A stretch of 22,705 bases of DNA from Eubacterium sp. (lineage in GTDB: Bacteria > Bacillota_A > Clostridia > Lachnospirales > Lachnospiraceae), in contig JAFVEX010000135.1 in NCBI GenBank assembly GCA_017475785.1, positions 1 through 22,705 on the forward strand, given 5' to 3'. The stretch's first letter is position 1. Every line of letters begins with the position of its first letter. The translations under genes were made by a program, and so were the position numbers. Shown one piece after another: positions 15,877 to 22,705 of this stretch. The notes under the pieces were generated by a model. That model ran no database searches. It was not told where the DNA came from and worked only from the letters and a program-made list of their open reading frames with translations.

Positions 15877-17907
15877 TTATTTCACGCCGCCGGCGATCTG
15901 CTGCTGGTACCCGCTTCCTTTTTCTTCGGAACCATGAATTCCGGCTGGATGATAGGTGCTCACCATTGCCTGCACCTTGCTGCGGATATCGACATCATTC
16001 TCGTAAGCTGCCTGCATCAGGTTTTCCAGTTCCGCGAGGAACTGGTCTGTGTCAAACGGGATCGGATTGCCGATATGAATCATGGCATTCGGGGTCTTCC
16101 GCAGCCCCTCTTCCGCCATCAGCTTTTCTTCATACAGCTTTTCCCCCGGCCGGAGCCCGGTGTACTCGATTCGAATGTCCACGTCTGGTTTGTATCCGGA
16201 AAGCTTGATCAGGTTCCTCGCCAGCGTGTCGATTTTGACCGGCGCGCCCATGTCCAGGACAAAGATCTCGCCGCCTTTCGCGTATGTTCCCGCCTGCAGC
16301 ACAAGGCTGACAGCCTCCGGAATCGTCATAAAGTACCGGATAATATCAGGATGCGTAACCGTGACGGGACCGCCCGCCGCAATCTGCTTTTTGAACAGCG
16401 GTATGACAGACCCGTTGCTGCCGAGCACGTTTCCGAAGCGGACCGCCACAAATTCCGTTTTCGCCGTCTGATAGCCGGCATTGTCCTTGCCCGGGATGGT
16501 GAACGGCATGGCGCCGAATTCATCGTCCACATGGACATGCAGGACCGGCAGGGCTTCCTCCTGATGCTCCTTGATTTTGTGATCGAAGGACTGGACGATC
16601 ATCTCGCACATCCGCTTGCTGGCGCCCATGATATTGGTCGGGTTGACTGCCTTGTCCGTACTGATCAGCACGAACCGGCTGCATCCGTTCATCATTGCGG
16701 CGTACGCGGTCTTGTATGTGCCAAATACGTTGTTCTTGATCGCCTCGTCGGGACTCCCCTCCATCAGCGGCACATGCTTATGCGCTGCGGCGTGGAATAC
16801 CACATCGGGCTTATATTCTTCAAAAATCTGGTTAATTCTGCGGCTGTCGCGGACAGATGCGATCACCACGGACAGATCTAGTTCGGGGTGTGAGCGCTTC
16901 AGCTCCTGCTGAATGTCATACGCGTTGTTTTCATAGATATCGACCAGCACAAGCTTGGCCACGTGGAACGTCGCGATCTGCCGGCACAGCTCAGAGCCAA
17001 TGGAGCCGCCGCCACCCGTTACAAGGACAACCTTGCCCAAAAGCATACGGGAGACGTCCCGGGTATCCAGATGGGCTACTTCTCGCCCGAGCAGATCTTC
17101 CGGCTCGACGTCGCGAAGCTGTGTCACCCGGACTTCTTCGTTCAGGAGCTGTGAGATGCCTGGAACGGTCTGCACCCTGCAGCCTGTATCCTTGCAGATA
17201 TTCAGGATTTCCGCGCGCTGCTCGGCCGGAGCTGTCGGGATCGCAAAAATAATGCGGCTGATATCATGTTTTTTTACCAGCTGCGGAATATCTTCTCTTG
17301 TCCCCTCGATCCGGACCCCCTCCAGAAACCGGTTCTGCTTGAGCGGATTATCATCCACAATTGCGCAGATTTTGTATATCCCCTCTTTTCCGAGCTGAAT
17401 ATCCTTCAAAATCTCATGCGCGGCCTGCCCTGCGCCGATCAAAAGCACGCGCTCCGCCTCTGCCTCGCCTGCCGGTGGTTTTCCTTCCGCGCTGACATAG
17501 CGCAGCATACGGATGCCGAACCGCAGAAACAGGCAGCAGATACCAGAGAATACATATCCCATCAGAAGGACGCTGAGCGGGATAAGAAGTGCCGGAATCC
17601 GGCTAACAAAGTATAAAATCGGTGCCAGAATCAGATAAGCAAGGATGATACGGAACAATTCCGATACACTCGCAAACCGCCAGATACTATGATACAGGTG
17701 AAGAATATAATAAATTGCAATTGATATCACGATCGCGACCAGCGCAAATCTGCCAGCTGCAACGATGTATCGGCGCGGAATGTGATCAATAGAAAACTCA
17801 AACCTTATCCACAGCCCCAGAAAATATGACAGCACAATGGTTGCCATATCCATCACGACCAACAGGAACAGCCTGATTCCATACTCAAATTTCGTCGTTG
17901 CTCTCAT
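15877..17907 (-). CDS. membrane-bound UDP-HexNAc 4,6-dehydratase (PglF/CapD/FlaA1 type)
   Basis: A 676-residue enzyme. Four N-terminal membrane segments (about residues 10-130) precede a first Rossmann domain (VLLIGAGQAAHEIL, from 154) and a catalytic SDR domain with VTGGGGSIGSE (296-306), HAAAHKHVPLME and STDKAVNPTNIMGASK (416-431), where Met replaces the usual SDR tyrosine, as normal for PglF/CapD. GLRPGEKLYEE is near the C-terminus. It should make UDP-4-keto-6-deoxy-GlcNAc, the first step toward the diacetamido sugar. About 40 residues (445-483, containing HVHVDDEFGAMPFTIPG) sit between the SK motif and VAVRFGNVLGSNG, longer than I expect for the family. The ATG has GAGGA about 8 bases upstream. 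The gene is followed by two terminators. Confidence 0.94.
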   Translation of the reverse strand: MRATTKFEYGIRLFLLVVMDMATIVLSYFLGLWIRFEFSIDHIPRRYIVAAGRFALVAIVISIAIYYILHLYHSIWRFASVSELFRIILAYLILAPILYFVSRIPALLIPLSVLLMGYVFSGICCLFLRFGIRMLRYVSAEGKPPAGEAEAERVLLIGAGQAAHEILKDIQLGKEGIYKICAIVDDNPLKQNRFLEGVRIEGTREDIPQLVKKHDISRIIFAIPTAPAEQRAEILNICKDTGCRVQTVPGISQLLNEEVRVTQLRDVEPEDLLGREVAHLDTRDVSRMLLGKVVLVTGGGGSIGSELCRQIATFHVAKLVLVDIYENNAYDIQQELKRSHPELDLSVVIASVRDSRRINQIFEEYKPDVVFHAAAHKHVPLMEGSPDEAIKNNVFGTYKTAYAAMMNGCSRFVLISTDKAVNPTNIMGASKRMCEMIVQSFDHKIKEHQEEALPVLHVHVDDEFGAMPFTIPGKDNAGYQTAKTEFVAVRFGNVLGSNGSVIPLFKKQIAAGGPVTVTHPDIIRYFMTIPEAVSLVLQAGTYAKGGEIFVLDMGAPVKIDTLARNLIKLSGYKPDVDIRIEYTGLRPGEKLYEEKLMAEEGLRKTPNAMIHIGNPIPFDTDQFLAELENLMQAAYENDVDIRSKVQAMVSTYHPAGIHGSEEKGSGYQQQIAGGVK

Positions 17908-18047
17908 AGTGATTCCTCGCAGCGGATGCCTTCTCCTGCACCGCCATGTTTTTCATCACAGCAGTTGTCTTTGTGATCACTTTCACAGCTGCTTATACAG
18001 TTGCTTTTTCCTCTGCTGTTACTTTTTCTTCTGTTTGTCCCGTTGTT

Positions 18048-21000
18048 TCAGCTCTCTGCTGTTTTCTGCTGCTTCTTCCCGTGTTTTCGCCGATTTCTTA
18101 CGACTTCAAGCGCGATCAGCAGCGCAAGTCCGACTGCGGAGCACATAACTCCGAGATTCCGGTACGGGGTCTCGTAGACCAGCGATAGTTCATGATCTCC
18201 GGCCTCCAGCACCAACCCGGCAAACATGCCGTTGACGCGCAGAAGCCGCTGCTTCGCGCCGTCGACGTATGCTGTCCACCCGTCGCTGTACGGCATGGAC
18301 AGGCAGAGCAGTTTATTTTCTTCCAGACGGATGCTCCCGGTGATCTGACTGGTCGCGTTCCACGATGTGTTTTCATGAAAATCGACGTATTGCAGCGTAT
18401 TCTCCTGAAGCGCCGCTGTCTGTTCCTCATACCCCGAGAGATCTGCGCTGATTACCTGCATGGAATCCCAGGTATAGATGCCCGTTTCCGGCAGCGTGAG
18501 GCGGATCTCGACGATCTTTCCGTTTTCAGAAGTCCCGCCGTTGACCAGGAAATCTCTCTGCCCCTTTCCGAAGGCATTTTCGTCTGTGCAGAGATTCATC
18601 CGCTTCGTGAGCTTCTTCTGTTGATCTGTCCTGAACAGGCAGGAGATTAATACGTCATTGTTCGCCTTTTCGGAAAGCGCTTCTGAGCGGATTCTGGCCT
18701 GCCTGACCGCATCCAGCTTTCCAAACTTTTTTTCCGTGAACCGTTTGTCTGCCGCAGCCACAGTCTCGTCATGATACAGATCGTACTTTGTATACGGCTC
18801 AAACGAGAGGCCGGTAAAATACAGAGATGTCTCCGACAGGCTGTACGCGGCGCTATTGTTTACCTTCAGGGTCACAGAGGCATCCGCTCCGGTGACGATA
18901 AATCCGTGATCGACGCAGACGACGTCTTTTGAATCCGGCTTCACGGTAAACTGCAGTTGCCGGGTTTTATCCGTCACAGTTCCCTGGCTCAGCCCTTCTG
19001 CGCGGCCGGAAACAACCGCGCTGCGAAGCATGGTCTGCTCCTTCGCGGCCGGATTCAGGCCAGCCCAGTCTGTCTCGCTGACCGTACTGCTGTACGTATA
19101 ACCAAACGGCAGCGCATTATCATTTTCATAGATCACATAGTCGCCTGACAGCGCTTCGTCCGCGGGTTCTTTGCGGTAGCCGTATGGCAGACGCACGGCC
19201 CGGTTTGTCACAAAGTATTTCACACCGGCCAGTTCATTCAAAACTGTCCGGGTGTCGAGCCCCTGAAACAGCGTCGCGTAATTCTTCGGATCTGACACTG
19301 CCAGATCGGTCATATACTGGTTTACGAGCGGATTGCTCATACTCCAGAAGTACTGTGTAGAGGACATGCCTGCCATCAGCGCGGCGTTCCTGCGGATGCC
19401 GTCTCCGGCATAGCGGTAGAAGGAATCCCTTCCGCCTACATTCGCGACTGCCCTGGCGTCTGTATCCAGCGCCTCCTGCCGGACGTTTCCAAGATCAACA
19501 TAACTGGTGATTCCGCTCTCTCCGCGCCAGGAGTACCACTGATACCCGTTGTTCGCGAGGGACAGACAGATCAGCAGAAACACGGCGGCCTCTCTGCGGC
19601 GGGCGTATCTTCGAGAAGCAGCCACTGTCTGCGCCGCTTCTGTCTGTATCCCGCGGGAGATTTCGCCGGAACCCTGCCTTCTGCCAACTGCCAGCACCAG
19701 AAGGATCAAAACAGCCAGAAACAGCTGGATGCTGACTGCTGAAGACAGTGAGTTCTCCAGCACGCGGCAGGCGATGCCGCAGACCAGCGCCGTAATTCCA
19801 AGCGCAGTCAGTCCGCCCTGTCCCAGCTCCATCAAAGCCTTCCACTTCAGGCAGATCACGCTGCTGACGAGCAGGCCGTATGCCCATACCCAGCGGTCGG
19901 AAGGATAGGAAAATCCATTCAATACATATCCGCAGACCGGGAGCACCAGGAAGACCGTCAATATAAGAAATAGCAGAAACAGCTTTTTCCCCCGCTTCCA
20001 CTGCATGACCAGCAGCGCAATGCTGATCAGTCCGCCGGCGCCAAAGGCAAGGCAGCACCAGCTGCTGGCGGAAGGCTCGCCGATCCAGCGCGCCAGCAGA
20101 CGAATGTAGTAGACCGGACTGTAAAACCGGATCAGACGGAACCCTCTGCTCAGGCGTGTGTCGTTGATTATTCTTCCGAGAACCGGAAGCAGGATAAACT
20201 GGCTCATCAGAAAACCGATCACTGCGTATACGAGATACCACACGAGCAGCTTACCGAATTTTGCCAGTCCGCGCAAACCGCGTACCGGAAGGCAGCGCCA
20301 GAACACATACAGAACCGTGAGCAGCGCAATCATATAAAAGAAATAGAAGTTGCTGACCGCTGCCAGAAACACACCCAGCGTAAAGGTCAGCGGCTTTTGT
20401 TCCGCGCGGATTTTTTCAACCCCGAGCAAAATCAGCGGAAACCAGATCATCGGATTGATAAAAAACGGATGCCGCGTGCTCGCGATAATGCCATACGCGC
20501 TGAACACATACGTCATCGCGCCGGCCAGCGCGGCAAATCCGGAAAACGCCCCGGATCCAATGGTCTCAGACGCGGCGGTCTGATGCGCAAAGCCCTCTGC
20601 CCCGCCGGATTCAGCCTGTGAAGCGGCAAAGGCAACTCTGCCGGCCGGTGAGACAGGTGCTCTCCATGCCAGATATCTGTGGAACACCAGAAACATGAAG
20701 CCTGCCAGATAGAGGCGCACTGCTATCAGAATATGATACAGCTTGGGAATCTTGTCCAGCGGCACAAATACGCTGACCAGATTCAGCGGGTCGCCGATTC
20801 CGTAGTAGTGCAGGGTCGTCAGGACGTCATCTCCGTATCCCAGGCCAAAGGAAAAGGCCGGGATGCTCAGCCTGTGATCGACCAGCAGTGACCTGACGAT
20901 TCCGCGCATCCACTTTGCGTAGTACATCAGCGTCTGCAGGTGCTGGACGAGCCCGTCTTCTGTGGACGCTGTCCAGACCATCGACTTGCGGTACCAGAAG

Positions 21001-21086
21001 AAATACCCGAACACAGCGGCTCCCATTACCAGAAAGCAGAGGCTGTACGCAAGCCAGATTTTTATAAATTGAACATGCTTTTTCAT
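18048..21086 (-). CDS. yfhO: YfhO family large membrane protein (GT-C-like)
   Basis: A 1012-residue membrane protein. An N-terminal membrane helix (about 12-32) is followed by the YfhO hallmark DGLVQHLQTLMYYAKW and SFGLGYGDDVLTTLHYYGIGDPLNL. About a dozen hydrophobic segments follow, then a large extracytoplasmic region (about 520-965) and one last helix before a basic tail (GKKQQKTAES). Characterised YfhO proteins work with undecaprenyl-phosphate sugars to glycosylate lipoteichoic or wall teichoic acid outside the cell. The neighbouring TagD and TagH-like genes are consistent with teichoic-acid-related work. Ribosome binding is unusual: the only good match (AAAGGG) lies 19 bases from the ATG, with a small hairpin (21089-21102) between. 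A non-coding gap of 140 bases separates it from the dehydratase gene. Confidence 0.88.
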   Translation of the reverse strand: MKKHVQFIKIWLAYSLCFLVMGAAVFGYFFWYRKSMVWTASTEDGLVQHLQTLMYYAKWMRGIVRSLLVDHRLSIPAFSFGLGYGDDVLTTLHYYGIGDPLNLVSVFVPLDKIPKLYHILIAVRLYLAGFMFLVFHRYLAWRAPVSPAGRVAFAASQAESGGAEGFAHQTAASETIGSGAFSGFAALAGAMTYVFSAYGIIASTRHPFFINPMIWFPLILLGVEKIRAEQKPLTFTLGVFLAAVSNFYFFYMIALLTVLYVFWRCLPVRGLRGLAKFGKLLVWYLVYAVIGFLMSQFILLPVLGRIINDTRLSRGFRLIRFYSPVYYIRLLARWIGEPSASSWCCLAFGAGGLISIALLVMQWKRGKKLFLLFLILTVFLVLPVCGYVLNGFSYPSDRWVWAYGLLVSSVICLKWKALMELGQGGLTALGITALVCGIACRVLENSLSSAVSIQLFLAVLILLVLAVGRRQGSGEISRGIQTEAAQTVAASRRYARRREAAVFLLICLSLANNGYQWYSWRGESGITSYVDLGNVRQEALDTDARAVANVGGRDSFYRYAGDGIRRNAALMAGMSSTQYFWSMSNPLVNQYMTDLAVSDPKNYATLFQGLDTRTVLNELAGVKYFVTNRAVRLPYGYRKEPADEALSGDYVIYENDNALPFGYTYSSTVSETDWAGLNPAAKEQTMLRSAVVSGRAEGLSQGTVTDKTRQLQFTVKPDSKDVVCVDHGFIVTGADASVTLKVNNSAAYSLSETSLYFTGLSFEPYTKYDLYHDETVAAADKRFTEKKFGKLDAVRQARIRSEALSEKANNDVLISCLFRTDQQKKLTKRMNLCTDENAFGKGQRDFLVNGGTSENGKIVEIRLTLPETGIYTWDSMQVISADLSGYEEQTAALQENTLQYVDFHENTSWNATSQITGSIRLEENKLLCLSMPYSDGWTAYVDGAKQRLLRVNGMFAGLVLEAGDHELSLVYETPYRNLGVMCSAVGLALLIALEVVRNRRKHGKKQQKTAES

Positions 21087-21088
21087 TC

Positions 21089-21102
21089 TTGATTCTGATC
21101 AA
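21089..21102 (-). promoter_or_regulatory. small hairpin between ribosome site and ATG of yfhO
   Basis: On the minus strand TTGAT-CAGA-ATCAA forms a 5-bp stem two bases before the ATG. The AAAGGG upstream is 19 bases from the ATG in linear form but only about 5 if the hairpin is folded out. This may set the effective spacing, but the stem is weak. Confidence 0.35.
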
Positions 21103-21156
21103 CCGCCCTTTGTTCTGAGCGATGGTGTTTTCCTGCGGAAGCACGGATTTATTCGA

Positions 21157-21266
21157 GCCGCTCCTGATTTGTGACGATCGTATACCGGCTTTGGCCGGCC
21201 GCTCCTGATTTGTGACGATCGTATACCAGCTTTAAACGGCCGCGCCTGATCCGGGCGTTCGTTGGG
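21157..21266. repeat. 41-bp tandem repeat, two copies plus a decayed third
   Basis: The units at 21157-21197 and 21198-21238 differ at only four positions near their right ends. Both contain GCCGCTCCTGATTTG and the palindrome ACGATCGT (21174-21181 and 21215-21222). A third copy begins in register at 21239 (GCCGCGCCTGAT) and decays before the tagD stop. GGCCGGCC spans the first junction. The repeat fills most of the 180-base gap between tagD and yfhO. I see no terminator T-run or clear promoter in it. Confidence 0.85.
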
Positions 21267-21659
21267 TTACTTTGACAAATCGCTTTTGATCTGCGTGGTG
21301 GAGATTTCAGGGGTGCGGGGAAGATAAATCACCTCGACGCCTTCTTCCTCCAGAAAATCAAATTTACCTTTCCAGTCATCACCCATAACAAACGTGTCAA
21401 CCTGATACAGTCGGACGTCGGACCGTTTCTGCTCCCAGTTTTCCTCCGGGATAACAAGGTCGACGGCGCGCAGCGCTTCCAGCATCTTCTTGCGCTCCTC
21501 ATAGGTGAAGTAGCATTTTTTCTGCTTGGAATTCCAGTTAAACTCATCCGTGGAAAGCGCGACGATCAGGTAGTCTCCAAGTGCCTTTGCGCGCTGCAGC
21601 AGGTTGATGTGTCCGTAGTGCAGCAAATCATAGGTTCCATAAGTAATAACACGTTTCAT
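21267..21659 (-). CDS. tagD: glycerol-3-phosphate cytidylyltransferase TagD
   Basis: A 130-residue cytidylyltransferase, full length for the TagD/GCT family. It joins CTP and glycerol 3-phosphate to give CDP-glycerol, the usual teichoic acid precursor. Seen: GTYDLLHYGHINLL with the HxGH site (His14, His17), YEERKKMLEAL, MGDDWKGKFDFL and the C-terminal RTPEISTTQI that replaces the common RTEGISTT. The ATG overlaps the ABC ATPase stop as ATGA, and GGAGAGGG lies just upstream inside that gene. No TagB- or TagF-type CDP-glycerol glycerophosphotransferase occurs in the window, so the user of the CDP-glycerol is either outside it or one of the LicD proteins. Confidence 0.93.
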   Translation of the reverse strand: MKRVITYGTYDLLHYGHINLLQRAKALGDYLIVALSTDEFNWNSKQKKCYFTYEERKKMLEALRAVDLVIPEENWEQKRSDVRLYQVDTFVMGDDWKGKFDFLEEEGVEVIYLPRTPEISTTQIKSDLSK

Positions 21660-22627
21660 CTGCCCTCTCCTCTCAGGTAAGCGTTGACATTGTTCTCATC
21701 GAGCAGCTCCGGATTGCTCTTCCGGATGATGCTGATGGCGGCGTCGACCGCGGTATCCTTTTTTCCTTCTTCCAGAATTTTTTCCAGCTTGTGTACTTCT
21801 TTTTGCTGCTTCTGCCGGCGCTTTTCCGCAGTCCGCTTCTGGTATCCTTCCGCAAGTCTGTAGATATCATCCTTGTTTTTCGGCAGTTTTTTCGTCTGCA
21901 GGAACTCTTCATAGGCGTCGAGATACAGCTCTGTCTCATCGGTGAACGCAATCTGTCTGCCATGATCGAGCCAGAGGACCTTGTTGCATAGCTCACGGAT
22001 CTGGCCGACAAAATGCGACACCAGAATCCCGGTAATGCCGCTGGCCAGAATTTCTTTCATCTTGTCGCCGCTCTTCTGCCGGAAGGCGCCGTCGCCCACG
22101 CTGAGCACCTCGTCCAGAATCAGCACATCCGGCATGACCAGACACGCGATCGAGAAGGCAAGTCTGCTCTTCATGCCGCTGGAAAGCTGGCGGAAGGTGT
22201 ACTCCTGAAAATCCTCCAGCTCCGCGAAGCTGATAATCTCGTCGTACATTTCGTCCAGAAATTCCCGCGTGTAGCCGAGCATCGCGCCGCGCAGATACGT
22301 ATTTTCCCGCACGGTCATGTCGCCGTCGAAGCCGCTGGACAGCTCCAGCAGCGCGGCAATATTCCCCTTTACTTTCACAGTCCCTTCCGCCGGCAGCATA
22401 ATACCGGTGACCGCCTTGAGCAGCGTACTTTTTCCGGCACCGTTCGATCCGATGATGCCGAGCATGTCGCCTTTTTCCAGCTGGAAGGTGATGTTCCGGT
22501 CCGCCCAGAATTCCTTGACCTCAAACTTCCGCGTCAGCTTCCGCAGGACGAATTCTTTCAGGCCGATGGATTTAAAATCGCCGGTGATGTACCGGATGCT
22601 TACGTTGTTGCAGTCAATTACAGCCAT
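21656..22627 (-). CDS. ABC transporter ATP-binding protein, TagH/Wzt-type polysaccharide exporter
   Basis: A 323-residue ATPase of the teichoic acid/O-antigen exporter class (TagH, Wzt, RfbE-like). Seen: the class-specific N-terminus with SIRY and KEFVLRKL ahead of FWADRNITFQLEKGD, Walker A GSNGAGKST (60-68), LSSGMKSRLAF signature (148-158), Walker B VLILDE (168-173) and the switch His205. After the ATPase domain (to about 245) comes a Lys/Arg/Gln/Glu-rich predicted coil (255-290) and a short tail. It would power export of a finished undecaprenyl-linked polymer with a TagG/Wzm permease, not present in the window and presumably just upstream. The ATG has AGGGGA about 8 bases upstream. The 78 bases from here to the window end show no gene I can support. 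Confidence 0.9.
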   Translation of the reverse strand: MAVIDCNNVSIRYITGDFKSIGLKEFVLRKLTRKFEVKEFWADRNITFQLEKGDMLGIIGSNGAGKSTLLKAVTGIMLPAEGTVKVKGNIAALLELSSGFDGDMTVRENTYLRGAMLGYTREFLDEMYDEIISFAELEDFQEYTFRQLSSGMKSRLAFSIACLVMPDVLILDEVLSVGDGAFRQKSGDKMKEILASGITGILVSHFVGQIRELCNKVLWLDHGRQIAFTDETELYLDAYEEFLQTKKLPKNKDDIYRLAEGYQKRTAEKRRQKQQKEVHKLEKILEEGKKDTAVDAAISIIRKSNPELLDENNVNAYLRGEGR

Positions 22628-22705
22628 TTACTGTTCCCCTGATGTAAGGATCTGATATGAAATAACGCTTCAGACAGTTCCGATGGTTTACATATAATAG
22701 ATAAA

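Noticed and set aside
15871..16881. Plus-strand open frame of 336 codons opposite the dehydratase
   Set aside because: The minus strand here encodes a complete PglF/CapD-like catalytic domain. The plus frame shows no recognisable motif.
17946..18188. Plus-strand hydrophobic frame of 80 codons between yfhO and the dehydratase gene
   Set aside because: It is the antisense of a Lys/Glu/Ala-rich stretch, which always reads as hydrophobic residues. It runs into the yfhO coding region and has no ribosome site.
22628..22705. Possible last codons of a TagG/Wzm-like permease (reading ...FIYYM then stop at 22690-22688)
   Set aside because: Only five codons are visible and two other frames are open as well. 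A permease gene is expected here from the ATPase, but the window does not contain enough to support it.
1..22705. CRISPR array, tRNA/rRNA genes, transposase or integrase genes
   Set aside because: No regularly spaced repeats, no tRNA-like cloverleaf and no recombinase motifs were seen. Apart from the 41-bp repeat and the 204-bp inverted repeat, the window is densely coding.

Overview
The window looks like a chromosomal cell-surface polysaccharide locus from a low-to-mid GC Firmicute. A gut-type Clostridia/Lachnospiraceae member is the best guess, an inference from the gene types (AAA-ATPase-like gene, YfhO, TagD, LicD, a TagH-like ATPase), the purine-rich GGAGG ribosome sites and the roughly even base composition. 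Every gene I can support lies on the minus strand, so the locus is transcribed from high to low coordinates. I see no rRNA, tRNA, CRISPR array or insertion sequence.

In transcription order, the first block (22627 down to 15877) holds a TagH/Wzt-type ABC ATPase, the glycerol-3-phosphate cytidylyltransferase TagD (4-bp overlap), a 1012-residue YfhO family membrane protein and a membrane-bound UDP-HexNAc 4,6-dehydratase of the PglF/CapD type. Two intrinsic terminators in tandem (15757-15852) close this block.

The second block starts after an AT-rich leader with a 6-bp operator-like dyad. It runs from a PglE-like aminotransferase (start 15490) through a PglC-like phosphoglycosyl transferase, a PglD/NeuD-like acetyltransferase, a GT4 glycosyltransferase, a LicD protein, an IspD/TarI-like cytidylyltransferase, a GT2 glycosyltransferase, a Wzy-like polymerase, a Wzx-like flippase, a second LicD protein, an extended SDR epimerase, a second Wzy/ligase-like protein and a Wzz-like chain-length protein with a degenerate kinase domain. 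Genes are mostly 4-35 bp apart or overlapping. An unlinked AAA-ATPase-like gene with its own promoter follows and runs off the window at base 1.

Proposed joint role (inference): the dehydratase, aminotransferase and acetyltransferase make a UDP-diacetamido-trideoxyhexose such as UDP-diNAc-bacillosamine. The PglC-like enzyme loads its phosphosugar onto undecaprenyl phosphate, the GT4 and GT2 extend it, Wzx flips the unit and Wzy polymerises it. Two LicD transferases may decorate it with phospho-alditols made as CDP-glycerol (TagD) and perhaps CDP-ribitol (IspD/TarI-like).

The least expected parts are a 204-bp nested inverted repeat inside the second block (13982-14185), a 41-bp tandem repeat in front of yfhO, the kinase-like tail without a P-loop on the Wzz protein, and the pairing of two CDP-alditol synthases with two LicD proteins.
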